The notes under the pieces were generated by a model. It was not told the origin of the DNA. It did not search any database and was given only the letters and a program-made list of their open reading frames with translations. The position numbers and the translations under genes are program-made. Source: Candidatus Giovannonibacteria bacterium (GTDB taxonomy: Bacteria > Patescibacteriota > Minisyncoccia > JACPKW01 > UBA11713). From it: DNA of 55,105 nt. Positions 39,526 through 48,602 of the stretch are shown here, piece by piece. The stretch spans positions 1 to 55,105 of the forward strand of contig JACOXM010000004.1 in NCBI GenBank assembly GCA_016176285.1, read 5' to 3'. Each line of letters starts with the position of its first letter. Position 1 is the stretch's first letter.

Positions 39526-40992
39526 TTATTCTTTCGGCTTCATTGCCGGAAATAAAATCACTTCTTTTATATTGTGAGTGTCCGTGAGAAGCATGGTAAA
39601 GCGGTCAATAGAGATTCCCACTCCGGCCGCGGGCGGCATCCCGTATTCAAGCGCTTCCAGAAAATCTTTATCAAGCGGATGCGCTTCTTTGTCTTCCTGT
39701 CCTCTTAGTACTTCTTGAAATTCAAAGCGCGATCTCTGCTCCTCGGGGCTGTTTAATTCGGAAAAACCATTTGCCATTTCAACTCCGGAGATAATCAACT
39801 GAAAACGGTCTACAAGTTTTTTATCCGTTTCAAGACTTTTAGCAAGGGGCGAAATTTCCACCGGATGGTTCGTAACATAGACGGGCTGGATAAGTTTTGG
39901 GCGGCAAATTTTACTGAAAATTTCATTGGCAATTTTCTCTCGGCTATCCTGCGCTTCAGGATTTAATCCGAATTGCTTCGCCCGAATAACCATTTCTTCC
40001 CTGGAGAGCTTGTCTGCCCCGATTATTAAAGCATGTCTCCCAAGGACATCCCAAAAAGCTATACTGGGAATCTTCTTTGGAAATTTAATTTTATTTCCTG
40101 CAAATTCAAATGTATCGCTTTTATTTATCTTTTTAATAACCGACGGAAGAATTTGGCCGATGAACTCTTTTAAATACTCGGCGTCTCGATAAGCTTCATA
40201 CAACTCGACTGTCGTGAACTCCGGATTATGCGTCATATCAATCCCTTCGTTTCTGAAATTTTTTCCCAACTCATAGACCTTAGGAAAGCCTCCCACGAGA
40301 AGACGTTTTAAATACAGCTCCGGCGCAACCCTTAAATACATTTCCATGTCGAGCGAGTTATGCCGAGTTAAAAAGGGCTCCGCTAACGCTCCCCCGTAAA
40401 GCGGCTGGAGCGTTGGGGTTTCAACCTCAATAAAGCCCGATTTATCTAATAGCTCTCTCATTAGGGAAGTTATTTTAGCTCTGACGATAAATCTATTAAA
40501 TACTTCTTTATTCATCAGCAAATCCAAATATCTCCTCCTAAAACGCTCTTCTACATCCTGGAGTCCGTGCCACTTTTCCGGAAGCGGCAAAAGGGACTTG
40601 CCCAAAATTTGCCAACTTTTAACTTCTATTGTGGGCTCGTTTTTTTTCGTATAAAAAGCCTTGCCTGAAACGGCAAAAAAATCGCCGATGTCGACGTTAT
40701 TCAAAATTAGATCGAAGGATTCCCTACCCACCTTGTCGCGCCCGATAAAAATCTGCAACTTTTCCGAACTATCTAATAAATCCAAAAAAATAGAGCCGCC
40801 GTGTTCCCGCTTTGCGATAATTCTCCCGCGAACAGATATATCCTTTTTGCGAAGGAATTTCTTGAAGTTTTTTTTTACCTTTGAGATCTCAAGAGAAGAA
40901 AACTCAACTTTCGCTGGGTATGCATTAATTCCGTCTTTTTCGAGATTCCTTAATTTCTCTATTCTTATATTCCGCAGCTCCTCTAAAGACAT
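39526..40992 (-). CDS. lysS: Lysyl-tRNA synthetase, class II
   Basis: The 488-residue protein has an N-terminal OB-fold anticodon-binding domain (about 45-150, ISVRGRIIAKREHGGSIFLD) and a class II core. Motif 2 is LGKNFRNEGIDMTHNPEF and motif 3 AGVGISIDRFTMLLT. It charges tRNA-Lys. It follows greA by 7 bp and is last in the minus-strand run that begins at murA. Confidence 0.97.
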   Translation of the reverse strand: MSLEELRNIRIEKLRNLEKDGINAYPAKVEFSSLEISKVKKNFKKFLRKKDISVRGRIIAKREHGGSIFLDLLDSSEKLQIFIGRDKVGRESFDLILNNVDIGDFFAVSGKAFYTKKNEPTIEVKSWQILGKSLLPLPEKWHGLQDVEERFRRRYLDLLMNKEVFNRFIVRAKITSLMRELLDKSGFIEVETPTLQPLYGGALAEPFLTRHNSLDMEMYLRVAPELYLKRLLVGGFPKVYELGKNFRNEGIDMTHNPEFTTVELYEAYRDAEYLKEFIGQILPSVIKKINKSDTFEFAGNKIKFPKKIPSIAFWDVLGRHALIIGADKLSREEMVIRAKQFGLNPEAQDSREKIANEIFSKICRPKLIQPVYVTNHPVEISPLAKSLETDKKLVDRFQLIISGVEMANGFSELNSPEEQRSRFEFQEVLRGQEDKEAHPLDKDFLEALEYGMPPAAGVGISIDRFTMLLTDTHNIKEVILFPAMKPKE

Positions 40993-40999
40993 TATTTTT

Positions 41000-41476
41000 T
41001 TATTTAATGTCTAGAATCTGGTAACGGCATTCCCCCTTGGGAGTGTACACAACTACGGCCTCCCCCTTCTGCTTTCCAATCAGCGCTTTACCTAGGGGTG
41101 ATTCATGTGAAATTTTGTTATCCGAAGGATTTGCCTCTTCTTTGCCAACGATAAGAAAAGAGATAAAACTAGGATTCCCTTCCTTTTGCGCGACTACCGT
41201 TGATCCGATATCAACGTAAGATGTGTTTGTGTGTGAAATAAGCACCGCTCTTCCTAAAATATCTTCTATATCGGCGATCCTGGCTTCAATAACCTGCTGC
41301 TCTTCCTTTGCCTCCTGGTATTCGGCGTTTTCGGAAAGATCCCCCAAACTCTTTGCATATTCAAGCCGGTCCGCTATTTCCTTGCGCCTATTATCCTTTA
41401 AAGAGGATAGCTCTTCTTTTATCTTGATAAAGCCCTCCGCACTCAAATATTCTGCATTTATATTTATATTATCCAT
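41000..41476 (-). CDS. greA: Transcription elongation factor GreA
   Basis: The 158-residue protein has an N-terminal coiled coil (about 14-78) with the acidic tip residues in LGDLSENAEYQEAKEEQ, and a C-terminal FKBP-like domain ending SPLGKALIGKQKGEAVVVYTP. GreA rescues backtracked RNA polymerase by stimulating RNA cleavage. It lies 24 bp after mrdA and 7 bp before lysS. Confidence 0.96.
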   Translation of the reverse strand: MDNININAEYLSAEGFIKIKEELSSLKDNRRKEIADRLEYAKSLGDLSENAEYQEAKEEQQVIEARIADIEDILGRAVLISHTNTSYVDIGSTVVAQKEGNPSFISFLIVGKEEANPSDNKISHESPLGKALIGKQKGEAVVVYTPKGECRYQILDIK

Positions 41477-41500
41477 AGTGATAGACTTTAAACTATTTTA

Positions 41501-43447
41501 CTATTCTTGTGAAGTGTTCAAAAGGTCTGGCCTGTATATATCTATCCATTCTATCATTTGGCGCGCCGCGGCGGTTGCACCTACGGTGTTCGTATAAACC
41601 CCTCCCTCAAGAACGACTGCCATGGCAATAGTTGGCTTATCATAAGGAAAAAATCCAATAAACCACGAGTTAACATTTTTTTTATTTTGCCCAATTTCCG
41701 CGGTTCCCGTCTTCGCGGCGACTTCGAGTTTTAACCCCGCAAGAATGCTGGCCGTGCCTATTTTTGTGCCCAAATTCATCCCCTCTTTTATTACTTTCAA
41801 ATTATTTTCTGAAATGGAGAGAGTTTTTTTAATCTTAGGATTAGCGGAAAATATTACCTCCTCTCCCTTTCGGACCTCCTTGAATACATGCGGTTCCAAA
41901 ATTTTTCCGCCGTTAGCGATGATTGATGCAAAGACAGCCATCTGTACGGGGGTTACCTGAAAACTGCCCTGGCCTATGGAAAGGTTATACGTATCCCCCA
42001 CGCGCCATATAGGGTCGTCTTTCTGCGTTGAAGCCTTCCATTCTGGGGACGGAATAAAACCCTCTTTTTCGCCAAGAACATCAACATTTGTTTTTTGTCC
42101 GAAGCCAAATTTCGTAAGCCAATCCCTCATCTTCGAAACCCCCAAACCTTTTATGTCTCCGAATCCCCCGCCGACGGTGAAAAAATAAACGTTCGACGAT
42201 ACAGCAATGGCTTTTCTCATATCAACCCAGCCGTGAACTTTCCAGTCAAAAAAAATCGAGGGCTCTTTTGGATTAAATGGATTCGGAACAACTAGTTTCC
42301 CCGTAGATAATATTTCTTTTTCGGGGGAGATAATTCCTTCTTCAAGCGCAGCCAAAGCATAAAGCGGTTTTATAATCGACCCCGAAGAATATAACCCAGA
42401 AACGGTCCGATTAAACAAAGGCTTAGCCATAGAGGTAAGAACAGCATCAATTTCTTTTTTTGGTCCGCCACTAGTAAAAAGATTCGGGTCGAACCCTGGA
42501 TAACTTACCATGCTCAAAATTTCCCCATTATTAGGATCCATTACTACAGCGCCCCCGCCGCGGAAACCTCTATCATCAATGATCGCTTTCATATCCTTGT
42601 AAACTCTTTTCTGCAAGCCAGCGTCAATCGAAAGATATACGTCATTCCCGCTTTCAGGTATTTTTTGGACTATTTCAGAAAAAATATCTCCCTTTGAATC
42701 AACCTCCGTAAGCTTAGATCCTGAGTTTCCGGACAAATAAGAATCATACGCTTGCTCAATGCCGCTCCTTCCAACTAATTTATTTACTTCAAAAGATTTA
42801 AGCCTAAGGACCTCATCCGCAGAAGACTTTCCCATATATCCAACTAGATGGGATGCGGCTTCCCGAAGCGGATAAGACCTTGATAAAAATGGTTCGAGTT
42901 TAAGCGGCAAATCAAGATAATACTCCTTCCTTAGGCTTTCGAGCGCCTGCCAGTCTGAAAATTCCGCAAGGATTATGTCCTCCTTATTTGCCAAAACGTC
43001 TTTATTAATATTATCCCTATCAAAAGATATTTTTGTTTTTTCTTCTATCCCGTTTAATAATTTTGTTAATTTCGCGATTTTTTCAGGTTCTGCCATCCTT
43101 GTCCCATCGAGCAAAAGCCTGAATGAAGTATCATTCCCTGCAAGAAGCGCTCCATTATGATCAAGAATCCTGCCCCTCTCCGGCCAGAGCGGCAATATCT
43201 TTAGCCTATTATCCTCCGCGCGTGCCTTTAATACCGCGCCGCTCAATATCTGCAAATTATAAATTCTGTAAAAAAATAACCCGAAAATTAAAATAAGCAA
43301 AAGGCCCAAGTATGCATTAACTTGGGACGATATGGGAAATTCAAGCCTGCCCTCGAAACGCTCGCGCTCGAAACCAGGCAGATTTTTTGAATCCATAAAT
43401 ATTTCATCTGGCTCTAGATCCTTATTTTGCGAATGAAGGGGAGACAT
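41501..43447 (-). CDS. mrdA: Penicillin-binding protein 2, elongation transpeptidase
   Basis: The 648-residue class B PBP has a membrane helix (about 44-64), the pedestal domain beginning LPLWPERGRILDHNGALLAG and a transpeptidase domain. The domain has SIIK in SSGSIIKPLYALA, SSN in AVSSNVYFF and KTGTAE. Position after mreB, mreC and mreD marks it as PBP2, the side-wall enzyme. No RodA gene is seen in the window. Its start overlaps mreD by 26 bp; the N-terminal ~30 residues could be longer than the real protein if the internal MDSKNL start is used. Confidence 0.94.
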   Translation of the reverse strand: MSPLHSQNKDLEPDEIFMDSKNLPGFERERFEGRLEFPISSQVNAYLGLLLILIFGLFFYRIYNLQILSGAVLKARAEDNRLKILPLWPERGRILDHNGALLAGNDTSFRLLLDGTRMAEPEKIAKLTKLLNGIEEKTKISFDRDNINKDVLANKEDIILAEFSDWQALESLRKEYYLDLPLKLEPFLSRSYPLREAASHLVGYMGKSSADEVLRLKSFEVNKLVGRSGIEQAYDSYLSGNSGSKLTEVDSKGDIFSEIVQKIPESGNDVYLSIDAGLQKRVYKDMKAIIDDRGFRGGGAVVMDPNNGEILSMVSYPGFDPNLFTSGGPKKEIDAVLTSMAKPLFNRTVSGLYSSGSIIKPLYALAALEEGIISPEKEILSTGKLVVPNPFNPKEPSIFFDWKVHGWVDMRKAIAVSSNVYFFTVGGGFGDIKGLGVSKMRDWLTKFGFGQKTNVDVLGEKEGFIPSPEWKASTQKDDPIWRVGDTYNLSIGQGSFQVTPVQMAVFASIIANGGKILEPHVFKEVRKGEEVIFSANPKIKKTLSISENNLKVIKEGMNLGTKIGTASILAGLKLEVAAKTGTAEIGQNKKNVNSWFIGFFPYDKPTIAMAVVLEGGVYTNTVGATAAARQMIEWIDIYRPDLLNTSQE

Positions 43448-43883
43448 TTATGGTTTCTTTAATCCTTACAATGAAAATTAATAGTAAAGCTGATAAAAAT
43501 ATTTTCAGAAAAACTAATGACAAAATAGTTAAAGCATTCCAATACCCCACTTTTCCAATCACGGAAAAAACGAAAAAAGATATCACCACAACTCCTAGGG
43601 ACATAACAAAGGCTTTTACCGCTTGGCTGAAATTTGTTTCTGATTTAATAAAACCGGACGATAATGCGTTTGAAATCATAAGTACGGCAATAACTATGGA
43701 AAAAAATCCGTGCGGAAATAAAAGATTTATATCCAAAATCGGGCCCAATAAAATATATTCCCAATAAGGCTTGCCAATTACAGAAAGAAAAATTATTCCC
43801 CCAAATACAAATTCCCAGCCCACCCATAAACCGGCCAAAATAAGGAAAATAAATATAAGAACTCTAGTTAATAAATTCCACAT
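43422..43883 (-). CDS. mreD: Rod-shape protein MreD
   Basis: The 153-residue protein has about five membrane helices. GPILDINLLFPHGFFSIV (about 49-66) fits the MreD loop between helices. The family is poorly conserved, so the call uses topology and the position between mreC (20 bp overlap) and mrdA (26 bp overlap). Confidence 0.8.
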   Translation of the reverse strand: MWNLLTRVLIFIFLILAGLWVGWEFVFGGIIFLSVIGKPYWEYILLGPILDINLLFPHGFFSIVIAVLMISNALSSGFIKSETNFSQAVKAFVMSLGVVVISFFVFSVIGKVGYWNALTILSLVFLKIFLSALLLIFIVRIKETINVSPSFAK

Positions 43884-44646
43884 AGCGCAGGTTTTTAAAA
43901 TTAAACGGAAAACGGAAAATAATATCCTGCAGCGGCTCCGATGCTTTCCCCTCGACCCTCATCACCTCTCCGATTAACAACTGCGGATCTGTATTGGAAA
44001 AAACTTTATCCCCTACTTCAACCCGAATACTCTTGGGAAGAGTTAATTTCAGATTATATCCTCCCTGGCCAATCAAAGTAACGTTAAGCGAAAGGCGTGA
44101 AAGCCACGCCTCGGTCTCAAGCCCTGGGTAAGAAATCAGTTTCACTAAAGCGGTTTTTTCTCCAGTTTCGGTGACTTCGCCCAAATAGGCTCCGCCAAAT
44201 GCAAGAACCTTCGTACCCGGGGAAATTTTTTTGGACGAGTCCCAACTCACGCGAAGCGTATCATAGGGCGTTGAAGGAGCTTGGCTCGTAACTAGCGCCG
44301 AAGTAGTATTCATTTTTGCCTGCGGGGCAAGGCTTAATAACCCCTCCAGATCGTGTACACGGGCGCCAAGAGATGAATTTTCAAATCTGGCTCTGGCCAA
44401 CTCATCCTCAAGATTTTGAATTTTATTTATAAACGAGCCTTTGGAGGAAAAAAATCCCGAAAAAAAACTAAAAGAATTCTTTAGATACAAAGCCGCATTA
44501 TAGAGAGGCGAGAACGAATCCCTTGCCCTTCCTCTTATCTCAAGCGAATCCCCGGCCCTCAGCGCAAAAAGAAGAACCAAGAGCCCTAAAATCAGCCCAA
44601 TCGCCCTTGGAAATGGCCTACTACGTTGGGGGAAGCTCTTCTTCAT
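43864..44646 (-). CDS. mreC: Rod-shape protein MreC
   Basis: The 260-residue protein begins MKKSFPQRSR. A reading 21 codons longer runs into mreB and is rejected. It has one membrane helix (about 13-29), a coiled coil (about 61-98, LEDELARARFENSSLGARVHDL) and a two-lobe beta domain with YDTLRVSWDSSKKISPGTKVL and GDKVFSNTDPQLLIGEV. MreC links MreB to the wall synthases outside the membrane. It overlaps mreB by 26 bp. Confidence 0.92.
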   Translation of the reverse strand: MKKSFPQRSRPFPRAIGLILGLLVLLFALRAGDSLEIRGRARDSFSPLYNAALYLKNSFSFFSGFFSSKGSFINKIQNLEDELARARFENSSLGARVHDLEGLLSLAPQAKMNTTSALVTSQAPSTPYDTLRVSWDSSKKISPGTKVLAFGGAYLGEVTETGEKTALVKLISYPGLETEAWLSRLSLNVTLIGQGGYNLKLTLPKSIRVEVGDKVFSNTDPQLLIGEVMRVEGKASEPLQDIIFRFPFNFKNLRYVEFIN

Positions 44647-45673
44647 GTTCAACCAAGGCTTCCTTAAAACCTTCAAGATCCTCCAAAATAATTCCGCATC
44701 CGCGCACAACCGCGGTCAGTGGATCCTCTGCAATTTGGACCGGAATGCGCGTCTCGGCCTCTAATATTTTGTCGATTCCCCTAAGAAAAGATCCCCCTCC
44801 CGCGAGAAAAATTCCTCTGTGCATAATATCCGAAACAAGCTCCGGCGGAGTATTTTCTATAACTTCCTTGGTCGCCTCCGCGATTATTCTGACTGATTTC
44901 GCGATAGCTTCCCTGACATCGGCATCGGTTACGATGACCTCTCTTGGAAGCCCAGTAACAAGATCCCTGCCCCGAACGCTCGACTCCATGCTCTGTGAAG
45001 ACTTTGTCGCCGAACCTATCGCAATTTTTAAATCTTCAGCCGTCCTTTCGCCCAAAAGAAGCTTAAATTCATCCCTGATATAATTTATTATGTCCCTGTT
45101 AAATTTATCTCCGGCGACACGCAGATTTTTTGAAGTTACGATTCCTCCCAGGGAAATTACCGCGATATCCGTTGTACCTCCCCCAATATCAACTATCATA
45201 TTCCCCACAGGCTCGTGTATTGGAAGCCTGACACCAATTGCCGCCGCCATTGGCTCCTCAACAAGATATACTTCCCTAGCTCCGGCATTTTTTGCGGCAT
45301 CATGCACCGCCTTTCTTTCAACTTCTGTTATACCTGAGGGTATCCCTATCACTACTCGCGGACGGGCAAGAAATTTCGAAGTGTCGGAATGCGCGCGCGT
45401 AATAAAGTAAGCGAGCATCTCCTCTGTAACTTCGAAATCCGAAATTACGCCCTCAACCAACGGCCTGATGGCAACAATGTGGCCGGGAGTCCTCCCAACC
45501 ATTCTCCGCGCCTCCTCGCCAATGGCTACAACTTGACTGGTTTTTTGGTTGACCGCGACAACTGATGGCTCGCTAAAAATGATCCCCCGCCCCTGCATGT
45601 AAACCAGAGTATTCGCAGTGCCGAGATCGATTCCTATATCGTGTGAAAAATATCCAAAAAATTTATCTAACAT
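44621..45673 (-). CDS. mreB: Actin-like rod-shape protein MreB
   Basis: The 350-residue protein has the phosphate-binding motifs DIGIDLGTANTLVYM (about 12-26) and NMIVDIGGGTTDIAVISLGG (about 158-177), plus LAGGGSFLRGIDKILE near 292. It forms cytoplasmic filaments that guide side-wall synthesis. It is directly followed by mreC and mreD, and preceded by proS with a 1 bp gap. A second copy lies at 50290-51303. Confidence 0.97.
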   Translation of the reverse strand: MLDKFFGYFSHDIGIDLGTANTLVYMQGRGIIFSEPSVVAVNQKTSQVVAIGEEARRMVGRTPGHIVAIRPLVEGVISDFEVTEEMLAYFITRAHSDTSKFLARPRVVIGIPSGITEVERKAVHDAAKNAGAREVYLVEEPMAAAIGVRLPIHEPVGNMIVDIGGGTTDIAVISLGGIVTSKNLRVAGDKFNRDIINYIRDEFKLLLGERTAEDLKIAIGSATKSSQSMESSVRGRDLVTGLPREVIVTDADVREAIAKSVRIIAEATKEVIENTPPELVSDIMHRGIFLAGGGSFLRGIDKILEAETRIPVQIAEDPLTAVVRGCGIILEDLEGFKEALVEHEEELPPT

Positions 45674-45674
45674 T

Positions 45675-46898
45675 TCATTTTGTTTTCTTAATGACTTCTT
45701 CCAATTTTACGAGCTCTGCCGATTTAGCTCCTCGCTTCTTCATTTCGATCTTGTTTCCTGTCTTCTCGGAAATTACAGCACGGAACGGAATCCCAATTAA
45801 ATCCGTGTCTGCAAATTTCTCCCCTGCCGAAACATCTCGATCATCATACAAAACATCCACGCCCGCATCAAGCATTTTTTTATATGCCTTTTCGGCAATT
45901 GATCTGATCTTTGAATTATTTGCAAGCGAGATTAAATGCACAGAAAATGGCGCCACTGATTTCGGCCAAATCAATCCCGAGGCGTCATTATAAATTTCAG
46001 CGATAGTACCCATAACGCGCGACGTGCCAAGTCCATAACACCCTGCCTCCACAAGTTTTTCCTTTCCTTCTTTATCCTTGAATGTCAAATTAAAATCTTC
46101 GGAGAATTTAGGCTTCAATGGAAAAATATTCCCAACCTCTACAGCTTGCCCCTCTTTTAGATCACCGTGGCATTCGGCGCATTTTTTATTTCCGGAATAA
46201 ACTTCCTTATTAATACCATTTTTGCACTTCGGACAGTAATAAACCGTGTCTTCTCCGGAGGAAGTGATAACCTGGAATTCCTGGGAAAGCTCCGAAAAAG
46301 TGCCTCCGGAAGCCCTTGTTTCAATTACATCAAGCCCTAATATCTTAAATATTTTCAAATAAGCTTTCCTCATTATTTCATAATACCTATCACGGTCTTC
46401 ACTCGAAGAATGAAAGCTGTAAAGATCCTTCATCCGAAACTCGCGGCATCGCATAAGGCCCGATTTGGCGCGCTTTTCATCCCTGAATTTAGTCTGAATT
46501 TGATAGAAGGAAATCGGCAACTCTTTATACGAAGAAATGGAATGCCTCAAGAGCGGGTAAATAATTTCTTCGTGCGTCGGGCCCAAGGCATATTCCCTTC
46601 CGAAATTGCTCTTAGTCTTAAATAGCGCATCAAAACTTTCCCATCTCCCGGTTGTCTGCCAATTTTCCGCCGGATGCAGTGACGGCATAAGAAATTCCAC
46701 CCCGCCGGCATTATTCATTTCTCCTCTCGTTATATTCTCTATTTTTTCAAGTACACGTAGACCTAATGGAAGAAATGTGTAAATTCCCGCTCCCAATTTA
46801 TTAATAAAACCTGCTTGGATGAGCAGCCTCGCATTGATACTCTCTTCATCTCGTGGCGCCTGTCTTAAAGTTTTTATCGATATCTCTTTCCACCTCAT
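45675..46898 (-). CDS. proS: Prolyl-tRNA synthetase, compact form with a zinc-ribbon-like insert
   Basis: The 407-residue class II enzyme has TLRQAPRDEESINARLLIQA, motif 2 RDEKRAKSGLMRCREFRMKD (about 138-157), motif 3 GCYGLGTSRVMGTIAEI and an anticodon domain. Standard bacterial ProRS (~570 residues) carries an ~180-residue editing domain (INS) between motifs 2 and 3. Here the same place holds only a short CPKC...CAEC segment (about 221-244). Misacylated Ala-tRNA-Pro would need another way of removal. It lies between rseP and mreB. Confidence 0.93.
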   Translation of the reverse strand: MRWKEISIKTLRQAPRDEESINARLLIQAGFINKLGAGIYTFLPLGLRVLEKIENITRGEMNNAGGVEFLMPSLHPAENWQTTGRWESFDALFKTKSNFGREYALGPTHEEIIYPLLRHSISSYKELPISFYQIQTKFRDEKRAKSGLMRCREFRMKDLYSFHSSSEDRDRYYEIMRKAYLKIFKILGLDVIETRASGGTFSELSQEFQVITSSGEDTVYYCPKCKNGINKEVYSGNKKCAECHGDLKEGQAVEVGNIFPLKPKFSEDFNLTFKDKEGKEKLVEAGCYGLGTSRVMGTIAEIYNDASGLIWPKSVAPFSVHLISLANNSKIRSIAEKAYKKMLDAGVDVLYDDRDVSAGEKFADTDLIGIPFRAVISEKTGNKIEMKKRGAKSAELVKLEEVIKKTK

Positions 46899-46918
46899 TT
46901 CTTTGAAATAATATTTAC

Positions 46919-47998
46919 CTAAGAAGTAAGCTTCAATATATCATGATATGTAACGAAAATCATCAGAAGAATCAACAAAACAAATCCCGCCGCGTGCACT
47001 AGCCGCATAACTTTCCAGTCAAAGGGAGAGCCCTTGATTTTTTCAAGAAGAAGAAAGAAAATCCTTCCCCCATCAAGCCCCGGAAACGGGATAATATTCA
47101 TTATTCCTAGGCTGATTGATAAAATTCCGGTCAGCCACAAAAGGGAAGAAAATCCGGAACTAATGGAATCGCCCACGATCGAGGCAATTCCAACCGGACC
47201 GGAAACCTTATCAAAAGATCCGCGGCCCGTAAAAATTTCTCCAAAAAAACCCAAAATCGCATTTCCCGTCAGATAGCTCAAATTTGTTGTTGCAAAATAC
47301 CCGTCCTTAAGCGCTTTAAATAAACCTGATTTTTCAATTCCCGCCCTTATCATCGCGATACCCAAAACCCCCTCCCCGTCTTTGGATACTTCGGGCAAAT
47401 TTGCATTCAAAGTTAATTCCCCGCCACTTCTTTCCACTTTAACCAAAATTTCTTTTCCTTTATGCGAATCTATAAAATTCCTAACTTCGCTGGTTTTTGA
47501 AACAAGGATATTTTCATCTCCGCTTGAAAAAGAAATAATTTTATCTCCGGGGATAATTCCAGCCGCATCCGCCGGGGAACCATCCCTTATTTCCGTGATT
47601 ATGACCTCTGCGTTGGGATTTTCGGAATTATCGTCCAGTGGCACCGGTGTGCCAATCATAAATCCGGCAGAAAACAAAAAATACGCCAAAACAAAGTTAA
47701 AAAACACTCCCGCCGCGATTATCGCGACTTTTTTTAATAAACTCTGTGAAGAAAAACTCCTCGGGTCATATGCGTCCTCCCCTTCCTCTCCTTGAATTTT
47801 GACGTATCCCCCAAGCGGCAGAAGGTTAAATGAATATCTTGTCTCTCCTCTTTTTACACTAAATAGCCTCGGAGGAAACCCGAATGCGAACTCCTCCACC
47901 CTAACCCTGCTCAATTTCGCTAACAGAAAATGCCCGAACTCATGCACGAGAACTAATACAAGAAGAATCGCGATAAAAGTGACAATCGCCAAAAACAT
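46919..47998 (-). CDS. rseP: Site-2 membrane metalloprotease (RseP/RasP type)
   Basis: The 359-residue protein has the zinc motif HEFGH (19-23) in the first membrane helix, a PDZ domain (about 120-210, ITEIRDGSPADAAGIIPGDK) and the last catalytic helix motif NIIPFPGLDGGRIFF (about 301-315). It cuts transmembrane segments of regulators, such as anti-sigma factors or signal peptides. A TATAAT lies 9 bases before the ATG (48008-48013), so it may have its own promoter within the long run. Confidence 0.95.
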   Translation of the reverse strand: MFLAIVTFIAILLVLVLVHEFGHFLLAKLSRVRVEEFAFGFPPRLFSVKRGETRYSFNLLPLGGYVKIQGEEGEDAYDPRSFSSQSLLKKVAIIAAGVFFNFVLAYFLFSAGFMIGTPVPLDDNSENPNAEVIITEIRDGSPADAAGIIPGDKIISFSSGDENILVSKTSEVRNFIDSHKGKEILVKVERSGGELTLNANLPEVSKDGEGVLGIAMIRAGIEKSGLFKALKDGYFATTNLSYLTGNAILGFFGEIFTGRGSFDKVSGPVGIASIVGDSISSGFSSLLWLTGILSISLGIMNIIPFPGLDGGRIFFLLLEKIKGSPFDWKVMRLVHAAGFVLLILLMIFVTYHDILKLTS

Positions 47999-48049
47999 AA
48001 CTTTCGTATTATAGAAGCTTAGCGCAAATAAAAAAAGCCCAGCTGGATT

Positions 48050-48601
48050 TCACTCTAAAATCTCTTTTTCTTTTCTGGTGGCAAGTTCCTCGAGCTTCTC
48101 GACTCCTTTTTTTACTTTTTCCTCCATTTGATCTTTTAGGCGAAACTTTTCATTTTCAGAAATGGTTTTATTTTTCTCTTTCTCTTGAATATCTTTCCAA
48201 ACTTCGTCGCGGCCTTTGCGTAACGATATTTTAGCTTCTTCGAGCTTCTCTTTAACCACTTTTTGCAAAGACTTTCTTCTTTCTTCGGTAAGCGGCGGAA
48301 CTGATATCCTTATAAAATCCTTAGTCACAATAGGCTGGCTTCCCAAATTCGAACTCTCGAGAGCCTTTGCTAATTTTTCCATCAACGCCTTATCCCAAGG
48401 TTGGACCAAGAGCGTTCTCGCATCTTCAGTTATTATAGACGCGACATTTTTAAGAGAGTTCGAAGAACCATATGCCTCGACTCTTATATTTTCAAGAATA
48501 GCGGGAGTCGCCCTACCTGTTCGAAGTGATGCAATTTCCTCCTCGAAATGCTTAGCAATTCCTGAAATTTTTTCTTCTAATTTTTTAAAATCGTATGCCA
48601 T
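48050..48601 (-). CDS. frr: Ribosome recycling factor
   Basis: The 183-residue protein starts MAYDFKKLEEKI and contains FEEEIASLRTGRATPAILENI, the frr signature, and SVPPLTEERRKSLQKVVKEK. It splits post-termination ribosomes together with EF-G. A much longer reading to 48778 lies in the wrong frame of the upstream gene and is rejected. The ATG sits 1 bp after the upstream stop. Confidence 0.96.
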   Translation of the reverse strand: MAYDFKKLEEKISGIAKHFEEEIASLRTGRATPAILENIRVEAYGSSNSLKNVASIITEDARTLLVQPWDKALMEKLAKALESSNLGSQPIVTKDFIRISVPPLTEERRKSLQKVVKEKLEEAKISLRKGRDEVWKDIQEKEKNKTISENEKFRLKDQMEEKVKKGVEKLEELATRKEKEILE

Positions 48602-48602
48602 A

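Noticed and set aside
48014-48049. Terminator between frr and rseP (CCAGCTGG then T7)
   Set aside because: The palindrome has no loop and cannot form a stable hairpin; the T-run alone is not enough.
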